A stretch of DNA of 64,000 nucleotides. Source: Nocardiopsis quinghaiensis. Lineage in GTDB: Bacteria > Actinomycetota > Actinomycetes > Streptosporangiales > Streptosporangiaceae. The notes under the pieces are model-generated. The model worked only from the letters and a program-made list of their open reading frames with translations. It was not told where the DNA came from and did not search any database. Where the stretch lies: NCBI RefSeq assembly GCF_008638365.1, contig NZ_VWVU01000021.1, forward strand, positions 53,538-117,537. Reading direction: 5' to 3'. Positions 42,437-50,000 of this stretch are shown here, piece after piece; within the stretch, counting starts at the first letter, position 1; each line of letters starts with the position of its first letter. Position numbers and translations under genes: made by a program.

Positions 42437-43237
42437 GTGAGTGTCACAGCGCCCCAGGGCTTCCGTGCCGCCGGAGTCGCCGCGGGCCTGAAGGACGACG
42501 GGGCCCGGGACGTCGCCGTGGTCGTCAACGACGGCCCCTCACGCGCCGCCGGAGCCGTCTTCACCACCGCCGGCGACAAGGCCGCCCCCGTCCTGTGGTC
42601 CGAACAGGTCGTCTCGGGCGGGCGCGTGCGCGCCGCCGTCCTCACCTCCGGCGGAGCCAACGCGGGCACCGGCCCACCCGGCTTCCAGGACGTCCACGCC
42701 CAGGCCGAGCACACCGCCGACCTGCTGACCGACTCCGCCGCCGAGGTCGTGCTGTGCGCCACCGGCTCCGTCGGGACCCGTCCGCCCCTGGACGCCCTGC
42801 GCCAGGGCGTCACCGCGGCCCTGGCCGAGGCCTCGCGCGGTGGGGGACTGGCCGCCGCCGACGCCATCCGCACCACCGACACCGTCGTCAAGATCGCCTT
42901 CCGGCGCGGCGACGGCTACACCGTCGGTGCCATGGCCAAGGGCCCAGACCCCTCCCTGTCCACGGCACTGTGCGTGCTCACCACCGACGCGGACATCACC
43001 GCCGACCAGTGCCGGCGCCTGCTGTCCGCCGCCGCGGGCAAGACCCTCGACCCGCTGTCCGCCACCAACGACACCGTGCTGCTCATGGCCAGCGGTGCCA
43101 GCGGCACCACTCCCGACGAGGACGCCCTCGCCGCGCTGCTGACCGAGGTGCTGGCCGAGCTGGCCACCCAGATCGGCGCCGACACCCCCGCCACGGACAC
43201 CCCCGCCACCGACCACGACCGGGCCCAGAACTCATGA
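42437..43237 (+). CDS. argJ: Truncated/degenerate ornithine acetyltransferase (ArgJ-like)
   Basis: 266 residues; functional ArgJ has about 380-400. The N-terminal two thirds are clearly ArgJ: SVTAPQGFRAAGVAAGLK, SGGANAGTG, Thr109-Gly110 (oxyanion pair), Lys168 in AMAKG and Thr176 (self-cleavage nucleophile) in LSTAL. Deletions relative to what I recall for the family remove most of GAGMLAP before the nucleophile and the DSDG piece before TNDTVLL. The last 125-130 residues, with the EGASK glutamate and DPNWGR, are absent; the protein ends in a TPATDTPATD repeat and shares an ATGA overlap with argB. No frameshift remnant follows. Activity as acetyltransferase is doubtful. Confidence 0.85.
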   Translation: MSVTAPQGFRAAGVAAGLKDDGARDVAVVVNDGPSRAAGAVFTTAGDKAAPVLWSEQVVSGGRVRAAVLTSGGANAGTGPPGFQDVHAQAEHTADLLTDSAAEVVLCATGSVGTRPPLDALRQGVTAALAEASRGGGLAAADAIRTTDTVVKIAFRRGDGYTVGAMAKGPDPSLSTALCVLTTDADITADQCRRLLSAAAGKTLDPLSATNDTVLLMASGASGTTPDEDALAALLTEVLAELATQIGADTPATDTPATDHDRAQNS

Positions 43238-44235
43238 TCGCGCGCTCCACCCCGTCCACCGAGAACCAGGCGCGGGACGTCGCCATAGACAAGGCCGCCA
43301 ACCTCATCGAGGCGCTGCCCTGGCTCTCCCGCTTCCACGGCCGCACCGTGGTGGTCAAGTACGGCGGCAACGCCATGGTCAGCGAGGAGCTGCGCGTCCG
43401 CTTCGCCGAGTCCATCGTCTTCCTGCACTACGCGGGCCTGCGCCCCGTCGTCGTGCACGGCGGCGGGCCCCAGATCAGCGCCCAGCTCGACCGCGCCGGG
43501 GTGGAGTCCACCTTCACCGCCGGACTGCGCGTGACCACCGACGAGGCCATGGACATCGTCCGCATGGTCCTCACCGGCCAGGTCAACCGCGAGATCGTCG
43601 GACTGGTCAACCAGCACGGCCCCTTCGCCGTCGGCATGTCCGGCGAGGACGCCAACCTCCTGACCGCCCGGCGCAAGACGGTCGAGGTGGACGGCGAGAC
43701 CGTCGACCTCGGCCGCGTCGGCGAGATCACCGGCGTCGACCCGGGCGCCGTCGCCGCGCTCCTGGCCGACGGCCGCGTCCCCGTGGTCTCCAGCGTCGCC
43801 CGCGCCGACGACGGCGGCGTCTACAACGTCAACGCCGACACCGCCGCCTCCGCCCTCGCGGTCGCCCTGGGAGCCAGCAAACTCATCATGCTCACCGACG
43901 TCGAGGGCCTGTTCTCCGACTACCCGCACAACACCGAGCTGGTCAGCCGCCTGGACGTCGACGAGCTGCGGGCGCTGCTGCCCTCCCTGTCCTCGGGGAT
44001 GGTCCCCAAGATGGAGGCCTGCCTGCACGCCGTCGAGGGCGGCGTCCCCCAGGCCCACATCATCGACGGCCGCCTTCCCCACTCCCTGCTCCTGGAGGTC
44101 TTCACCGACCAGGGCGTCGGCACCATGGTCGCCGACGCGGAGCTGGAGGCCGCACTGCTCGCCGGAAACGGCCACACCCCGCGCCCCTGGCGCCCCAACG
44201 ACACCACCGCCACGTACACAGGAGGCGCACAGTGA
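43234..44235 (+). CDS. argB: Acetylglutamate kinase
   Basis: 333 residues. Phosphorylates N-acetylglutamate; arginine-inhibited in many organisms. The amino-acid-kinase fold shows VVVKYGGNAM, VVHGGGPQI and the ATP-side KLIMLTDVEGL, with NVNADTAASALA. The C-terminal tail (about 300-333, GNGHTPRPWRPNDTTATY) extends beyond the core. ATG 43234 overlaps the argJ stop, and the argB stop overlaps argD (GTGA). Confidence 0.95.
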   Translation: MIARSTPSTENQARDVAIDKAANLIEALPWLSRFHGRTVVVKYGGNAMVSEELRVRFAESIVFLHYAGLRPVVVHGGGPQISAQLDRAGVESTFTAGLRVTTDEAMDIVRMVLTGQVNREIVGLVNQHGPFAVGMSGEDANLLTARRKTVEVDGETVDLGRVGEITGVDPGAVAALLADGRVPVVSSVARADDGGVYNVNADTAASALAVALGASKLIMLTDVEGLFSDYPHNTELVSRLDVDELRALLPSLSSGMVPKMEACLHAVEGGVPQAHIIDGRLPHSLLLEVFTDQGVGTMVADAELEAALLAGNGHTPRPWRPNDTTATYTGGAQ

Positions 44236-45440
44236 CCAGTGGTTCCGAACTGCGCGAGCGCTTCGCGGCCTCGCTCATGCCCACCTACGGCGTCCCGCCC
44301 GTCGCCCTCACCCTCGGGCGCGGCTGCGAGGTCTACGACGCCGACGGCCGCCAGTACCTCGACCTCATCGCCGGGATCGCCGTCTCCAGCCTCGGACACG
44401 GCCACCCCGCCCTGGTCAAGGCGGTCGCCCACCAGACGGCCACCCTCGCCCACACCAGCAACCTCTTCGTCCACGAGCGCGAGGTCGAGCTCGCCGAGCG
44501 CCTGGTCGGACTGGTCGGCGGCGACGCCAAGGTCTTCTTCGCCAACTCCGGCACCGAGGCCAACGAGGCCGCCCTCAAACTGGTCAAGCGCGCCGCCGGA
44601 TCCGGTCGCCACTACTTCGTGGCCTCCGCCAAGGGCTTCCACGGCCGCACCTCCGGCGCCCTCGCCCTCACGGGCAAGGACGCCATCCGCGAACCCTTCG
44701 GCCCCTTCGGCATGGACGTGCGCTTCGTCCCCCACGGCGACCTGGACGCCCTCGCCGAGGCCGTCGACGAGCAGTGCGTCGCCGTGTTCACCGAAGCCAC
44801 CCAGGGCGAGGCCGGAGTCGTCCCCGCCCCGGAGGGCTACCTCGCCGGAGTCCGCCGCGTCTGCGACGACGTGGGCGCCGCCTTCGTCCTGGACGAGATC
44901 CAGAGCGGCATCGGCCGCACCGGCCAGTGGTTCGCCCACCAGACCGAGGACGTGCGCCCCGACGTGCTCACCCTCGCCAAGGGCCTGGGCGGCGGCCTGC
45001 CCATCGGCGCCTGCGTCGGCTTCGGCCGCTACGCCGACGCCTTCCACAAGGGCGACCACGGCTCCACCTTCGGCGGCAACCCCGTCGCCTGCGCCGCAGC
45101 CCTCGCCGTCATCGACACCATCGAGAGCGAGAACCTGCTCGCCCACGCCGCCGTCACGGGCGACCTGCTGGCCGAGCAGATCGACGCGCTCGACCACCCC
45201 CTGCTGGCCGGACAGCGCGGCAGCGGACTGTGGCGGGCCCTGGAACTGACCGGGCCGCACGCCGCCCACGTGCAGGAGCAGGCGGCCGTACGCGGCTTCC
45301 TGGTCAACGCCGTGGCCCCCGAAGCCGTCCGGATCGCCCCGCCCCTGGTCATCACACCCGAGCAGATCGGCCTGTTCATCGAGGCGCTGCCCACCATCCT
45401 GGACGCCGCCGAGGCCGCCGCGACGAAGGAGCAGCCGTAA
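44232..45440 (+). CDS. argD: Acetylornithine aminotransferase
   Basis: 402 residues, class III PLP enzyme. PLP lysine in LTLAKGLGGGLPIGA, phosphate contact in NSGTEANEAALKL and the Asp in FVLDEIQSGIGRTG. The start GTG 44232 shares bases with the argB stop. The AGGAGG site lies inside argB. Normal length. Confidence 0.95.
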   Translation: MTSGSELRERFAASLMPTYGVPPVALTLGRGCEVYDADGRQYLDLIAGIAVSSLGHGHPALVKAVAHQTATLAHTSNLFVHEREVELAERLVGLVGGDAKVFFANSGTEANEAALKLVKRAAGSGRHYFVASAKGFHGRTSGALALTGKDAIREPFGPFGMDVRFVPHGDLDALAEAVDEQCVAVFTEATQGEAGVVPAPEGYLAGVRRVCDDVGAAFVLDEIQSGIGRTGQWFAHQTEDVRPDVLTLAKGLGGGLPIGACVGFGRYADAFHKGDHGSTFGGNPVACAAALAVIDTIESENLLAHAAVTGDLLAEQIDALDHPLLAGQRGSGLWRALELTGPHAAHVQEQAAVRGFLVNAVAPEAVRIAPPLVITPEQIGLFIEALPTILDAAEAAATKEQP

Positions 45441-45441
45441 C

Positions 45442-46389
45442 ATGACCCGCCACTTCCTGCGCGATGACGACCTCACCCCGGCCGAGCAGGCCCGGGTGCT
45501 CGACCTCGCCGACGACATGAAGAAGGACCGCTTCGGCCACCGGCCGCTCGCCGGTCCGCGCACCGTCGCCCTGATCTTCGACAAGCCCTCCACACGGACA
45601 CGCCTGTCCTTCGCCGTCGGCGTCACCGACCTGGGCGGCAGCCCACTGGTCCTGGACACGGCCAGCACCCAGATGGGCCGCGGCGAGCCCCTGGAGGACA
45701 CCGCACGCGTCCTGGAGCGCCAGGTCGCCGCCGTCGTGTGGCGCACCTTCGCGCAGAGTGACCTGGAGGGCCTGGCCGCGCACATCTCCGTCCCGGTGGT
45801 CAACTCCCTCACCGACGAGTTCCACCCCTGCCAGGTCCTCGCCGACCTGCAGACCGTCCGCGAGCGCAAGGGCGCCCTGGCCGGACTCACCCTCGCCTAC
45901 CTCGGCGACGGCGCCAACAACATGGCCCACTCCTACCTGCTGGGAGGTGCCACCGCCGGACTCCACGTGCGCGTCGGCGCCCCCGAGGGGCACCTCCCCG
46001 ACCCGGGGGTGGTCGCCCGCGCCGCCGAGATCGCCGAGAGCACCGGAGGGTCGGTCACGGTCACCGCCGATCCCGGCGAGGCCGCCCGTGGAGCCGACGC
46101 CCTGGCCACCGACACCTGGGTGTCCATGGGCCAGGAGGACGAGGCGGCCGAGCGTGAGGCGCCCTTCCGCCCCTACGCGGTCGACGCCGACCTGCTCGCC
46201 ACCGCCCACCCCGAGGCCGTCGTCCTGCACTGCCTGCCCGCCTACCGCGGCAAGGAGATCTCCGCCGAGGTCATCGACGGGCCCCACAGCGTGGTCTGGG
46301 ACGAGGCCGAGAACCGCCGCCACGCCCAGAAGGCCCTGCTCGCCTTCCTGCTCGAAACCAGCGACAGCCCCGGGGCCGATCGACGGTGA
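45442..46389 (+). CDS. argF: Ornithine carbamoyltransferase
   Basis: 315 residues. Joins carbamoyl phosphate and ornithine to citrulline. The carbamoyl-phosphate motif is KPSTRTRLSF, the ornithine-binding motif HCLPAYRGKEI, and the middle HPCQVLADLQT. ATG 45442 lies one base after the argD stop, with GAAGGAG upstream. Its stop overlaps argR (GTGA). Confidence 0.96.
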   Translation: MTRHFLRDDDLTPAEQARVLDLADDMKKDRFGHRPLAGPRTVALIFDKPSTRTRLSFAVGVTDLGGSPLVLDTASTQMGRGEPLEDTARVLERQVAAVVWRTFAQSDLEGLAAHISVPVVNSLTDEFHPCQVLADLQTVRERKGALAGLTLAYLGDGANNMAHSYLLGGATAGLHVRVGAPEGHLPDPGVVARAAEIAESTGGSVTVTADPGEAARGADALATDTWVSMGQEDEAAEREAPFRPYAVDADLLATAHPEAVVLHCLPAYRGKEISAEVIDGPHSVVWDEAENRRHAQKALLAFLLETSDSPGADRR

Positions 46390-46919
46390 CGGTGGACAGC
46401 GGCGGCACGGCACCGATGACCAAGGCGGCCAGACACGCACGGATCACCGAGGTCCTCACCCGCGAGGACGTCCGGTCCCAGGGCGAACTGGCCAGGCGCC
46501 TGGCCGAGGCGGGAGTCCAGGTCACCCAGGCCACCCTGTCCAGGGACCTGGACGAGCTGGGCGCGGTCAAGCTCCGCACCGCCGACGGCCACCTGGCCTA
46601 CGTGCTGCCCGGCGAGGGCGGCGAACGCCTGCAGCGCACCCGGCCCGACAGCCTCGACCTCGAACAGGTCTCCGGCGCACGCCTGACCCGGCTCGCCGAG
46701 GACCTGCTGGTCTCCGCCGAGGCCTCCGCCAACATGGTCATCGTCCGCACCCCGCCCGGCGCGGCCCAGTACCTGGCCTCGGCCATCGACCACACCGACT
46801 TCCACACCATCCTGGGCACCATCGCGGGGGACGACACCATCCTGGTGATCTCCCGCGACCCCCAGGGCGGTGAGGAGCTGGCCGCCGCGCTCCTGCGCCT
46901 GGCCGACCGCAGACCGTAA
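46386..46919 (+). CDS. argR: Arginine repressor
   Basis: 177 residues. Hexameric repressor that binds ARG boxes with arginine. N-terminal winged helix includes VTQATLSRDLDELGAVKL; the C-terminal arginine-binding and hexamer domain shows GTIAGDDTILVI with the two Asp that contact arginine. GTG 46386 overlaps argF (GTGA), but ATG 46416 is a possible alternative giving 167 residues. Regulator and targets are in the same operon. Confidence 0.95.
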   Translation: MTVDSGGTAPMTKAARHARITEVLTREDVRSQGELARRLAEAGVQVTQATLSRDLDELGAVKLRTADGHLAYVLPGEGGERLQRTRPDSLDLEQVSGARLTRLAEDLLVSAEASANMVIVRTPPGAAQYLASAIDHTDFHTILGTIAGDDTILVISRDPQGGEELAAALLRLADRRP

Positions 46920-46973
46920 CCTCGTATGCGCGGACCGTCCCGCAGCACCAGACGAAGCACCGAGGGGGACCAG

Positions 46974-48176
46974 ATGACCGAGCGCGTCGTACTCGCCTAC
47001 TCCGGAGGACTCGACACCTCCGTCGCCATCGGCTGGATCGCCGAGGAGACCGGCGCCGAGGTCGTCGCCGTGGCCATCGACTGCGGCCAGGGCGGAGAGG
47101 ACCTGGACGTGGTCCGCCGGCGCGCCCTGGACTGCGGTGCCGTCGAGGCCGTCGTCGCCGACGCGCGCGACGAGTTCGCCACCGAGTACTGCGTCCCGGC
47201 CCTCCAGGCCAACGCCCTCTACATGGACCGCTACCCGCTGGTCTCGGCCCTGTCGCGCCCGCTCATCGTCAAGCACCTGGCCGAAGCCGCCCGCTACCAC
47301 GGCGCCACCATGGTCGCCCACGGCTGCACCGGCAAGGGCAACGACCAGGTCCGCTTCGAGGCCGGGCTCGCCGCCCTCTTCCCCGAGCTCAGGGTCCTGG
47401 CCCCGGTCCGCGACTCCGGCATGACCCGCGACAGGGCCATCGCCTTCGCCGAGGACAAGGGGCTGCCGATCGACGTCAGCAGGAAGTCGCCCTACTCCAT
47501 CGACCAGAACCTCTTCGGCCGCGCGGTGGAGACCGGCTTCCTGGAGGACATCTGGAACGGTCCCATCGAGGACGTCTACGACTACACCCAGGACCCCGCC
47601 CAGCAGCGCGAGCCAGACGAGCTCGTCATCACCTTCACCGCCGGTGTGCCCACCGCCATCGACGGCAGGGACCTCACCCCGCTCCAGGTCATGGAGGAGA
47701 CGAACCGCCGCGCGGGAGCCCAGGGCATCGGCCGCGTCGACATGGTCGAGGACCGCCTCGTCGGCATCAAGAGCCGCGAGGTCTACGAGGCCCCCGGCGC
47801 GATCGCCCTCATCGCCGCCCACCAGGAGCTGGAGAACGTCACCGTCGAGCGTGAACTGGCCCGCTACAAGCGCGGCGTCGACCAGCGCTGGGGCGAACTC
47901 GTCTACGACGGCCTGTGGTTCTCCCCGCTCAAGGACGCCCTGCAGACCTTCGTCACCGAGGCCAACAAGAACGTCACCGGCGACATCCGCATGGTCCTGC
48001 ACGGCGGTCGCGCCGTGGTCACCGGCCGCCGCGGTGAGGCGTCCCTGTACGACTACGGCCTGGCCACCTACGACACCGGCGACACCTACGACCAGTCCCT
48101 GGCCCGCGGCTTCATCGACATCTTCGGCATGTCCGCGAAGATCGCCAGCCTGCGCGACCAGCGCCGCACCAGGTAA
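46974..48176 (+). CDS. argG: Argininosuccinate synthase
   Basis: 400 residues. Ligates citrulline and aspartate with ATP. The PP-loop ATPase motif is AYSGGLDTSVAIGW; other signatures are HGCTGKGNDQVRFE and the SPYSIDQNLFGR region. ATG 46974 has GAGGGGGA upstream. It follows argR by 54 bp, so read-through from the arg operon is likely. Confidence 0.95.
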   Translation: MTERVVLAYSGGLDTSVAIGWIAEETGAEVVAVAIDCGQGGEDLDVVRRRALDCGAVEAVVADARDEFATEYCVPALQANALYMDRYPLVSALSRPLIVKHLAEAARYHGATMVAHGCTGKGNDQVRFEAGLAALFPELRVLAPVRDSGMTRDRAIAFAEDKGLPIDVSRKSPYSIDQNLFGRAVETGFLEDIWNGPIEDVYDYTQDPAQQREPDELVITFTAGVPTAIDGRDLTPLQVMEETNRRAGAQGIGRVDMVEDRLVGIKSREVYEAPGAIALIAAHQELENVTVERELARYKRGVDQRWGELVYDGLWFSPLKDALQTFVTEANKNVTGDIRMVLHGGRAVVTGRRGEASLYDYGLATYDTGDTYDQSLARGFIDIFGMSAKIASLRDQRRTR

Positions 48177-48185
48177 CACCCCGGC

Positions 48186-48212
48186 GGTGCGGGGCCGCAC
48201 CGGCCCCGCACC
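48186..48212. terminator. Hairpin between argG and argH
   Basis: 12-bp perfect arms with a CAC loop, 9 bp after the argG stop. It could terminate argG transcripts or reduce read-through into argH. Confidence 0.6.
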
Positions 48213-48242
48213 ACCCGCACACCACACGTCAAGGAGACTTCC

Positions 48243-49661
48243 ATGGCCGACCAGCCCGAGGCGCTGCGCCTGTGGGGAGGCCGCTTCGAGGGCGGCCCCG
48301 ACCAGGCCCTGGCGCGGCTGTCGCTGAGCACCCACTTCGACTGGCGTCTGGCCCGCCACGACATCGCCGGTTCGCGCGCCCACGCCCGCGCGCTGCACCG
48401 CGCCGGGCTGCTCACGGCCGACGAGCTGGAGCGCATGCTCGTGGGCCTGGACCGGTTGGAGGCCGACGTGGTGTCCGGGGCGTTCACCCCCGTCCTGGAG
48501 GACGAGGACGTGCACACCGCGCTGGAGCGCGGCTTCATCGAGCGGGTCGGCTCCGAGCTGGGCGGTCGGCTGCGCGCCGGGCGCTCGCGCAACGACCAGA
48601 TCGCCACCCTCGTCCGCATGTACCTGCGCGAGGAGGCCCGCGAGATCGCCGACCAGCTCCTGGACCTGGTGCAGGCCCTGGCGGACCAGGCGGCTGCCCA
48701 CCCCGGCGCCGCCATGCCCGGGCGCACCCACCTGCAGCACGCCCAGCCCGTGCTGCTCGCCCACCAGCTCATGGCACACGCCTGGCCGCTGGTGCGCGAC
48801 GTCGAGCGGCTGCGCGACTGGGACCGCCGCGCCGCGGTCTCCGCCTACGGCTCCGGCGCCCTGGCCGGGTCCTCCCTGGGGCTGGATCCCCAGGCGGTGG
48901 CCGCCGAGCTGGGCTTCTCCGACTCGGTGGACAACTCCATCGACGGCACCGCCGCCCGCGACGTGGTCGCCGAGTTCTCCTTCGTCACCGCCATGATCGG
49001 GGTGGACCTGTCCCGGCTGTCGGAGGAGGTCATCCTGTGGGCGACCAAGGAGTTCTCCTTCGTCACGCTCGACGACTCCTTCTCCACCGGCTCCTCGATC
49101 ATGCCGCAGAAGAAGAACCCCGACGTGGCCGAACTCGCGCGCGGAAAGGCCGGGCGCCTGGTCGGCGACCTCGCCGGACTGCTCACGACCCTCAAGGGGC
49201 TTCCGCTGGCCTACAACCGCGACCTGCAGGAGGACAAGGAGCCGGTCTTCGACGCGGTGGACACCCTGCACCTGCTGCTGCCCGCCATGACCGGCATGGT
49301 CGCCACCCTGACCTTCCACACCGACCGGATGGCCGATCTGGCCCCGCAGGGCTTCTCCCTGGCCACCGACATCGCCGAGTGGCTGGTGCGCGAGCGCGTG
49401 CCCTTCCGGGAGGCGCACGAGATCGCGGGCACCTGCGTGCGGGTGTGCGAGGAGCGCGGTATCGACCTGCCCGACCTCGGCGAGGACGACCTCGCCGCCA
49501 TCTCCGGGCACCTGGCCCCGGCGGTGCGCGAGGTCCTCACCGTGCCGGGGTCGCTGGCCTCCCGGTCCGGCAAGGGCGGCACCGCGCCGGTCCGGGTCGC
49601 CGAGCAGCTGGAGCGGCTGCGCTCGGGGATCGACGAGTACCGGAAGGGCTTCGTCGCCTGA
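48243..49661 (+). CDS. argH: Argininosuccinate lyase
   Basis: 472 residues. Fumarase/aspartase superfamily; splits argininosuccinate to arginine and fumarate. The signature GSSIMPQKKNPDVAELARGK is complete; the catalytic His is in THLQHAQP. ATG 48243 is preceded by AAGGAGA. Completes the arginine pathway from argC to argH in one stretch. Confidence 0.96.
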   Translation: MADQPEALRLWGGRFEGGPDQALARLSLSTHFDWRLARHDIAGSRAHARALHRAGLLTADELERMLVGLDRLEADVVSGAFTPVLEDEDVHTALERGFIERVGSELGGRLRAGRSRNDQIATLVRMYLREEAREIADQLLDLVQALADQAAAHPGAAMPGRTHLQHAQPVLLAHQLMAHAWPLVRDVERLRDWDRRAAVSAYGSGALAGSSLGLDPQAVAAELGFSDSVDNSIDGTAARDVVAEFSFVTAMIGVDLSRLSEEVILWATKEFSFVTLDDSFSTGSSIMPQKKNPDVAELARGKAGRLVGDLAGLLTTLKGLPLAYNRDLQEDKEPVFDAVDTLHLLLPAMTGMVATLTFHTDRMADLAPQGFSLATDIAEWLVRERVPFREAHEIAGTCVRVCEERGIDLPDLGEDDLAAISGHLAPAVREVLTVPGSLASRSGKGGTAPVRVAEQLERLRSGIDEYRKGFVA

Positions 49662-50000
49662 TCCCGCCGGGCCCCTCAACGGTCGGACCGCGGCCGCGGT
49701 GGCTCTCCCCGGCACCCTCGTTCGGGCGCGCGTCCCCACCGGATGCGCGCCCGAACGCGTTCGTGCGGCCCCCTCACGCGACCGCGTCCACGGTGCCCGC
49801 GTTCTCCTCGCTCCCATTTTGGAATTAACCCGGCGAGGGCCGTGAGAGTGCGATAGCGTCCTGAGTCTGTGGGCACCAAGCGTGGTGTGCCCTGTGCGCA
49901 CCGTGACGCCCCCTCGGCCGAGGACCGTCGGCGTACCAGCGCGGTGCACGGTGCACCCACGCTCGACAGGCGTCCGCGACCAGTCCGTGGGAGGAACGCA
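49662..50000. other. argH-cvnA intergenic region
   Basis: 339 bp. It holds a terminator-like hairpin (49720-49756, listed separately). The rest must contain the conservon promoter, which I could not place. A short run around 49817 (ATTTTGGAATTAA) is AT-rich. Confidence 0.4.
49720..49756. terminator. Terminator after argH
   Basis: 12-bp perfect arms GTTCGGGCGCGC/GCGCGCCCGAAC around a 13-base loop. Confidence 0.7.

Noticed and set aside
46242..49949. Open frame of 1,235 codons on the minus strand across argF-argH
   Set aside because: Its reading is antisense to well-supported arg genes; composition (Gly, Ala, Val, His, Arg rich) is the usual shadow of high-GC coding sequence, with no domain.
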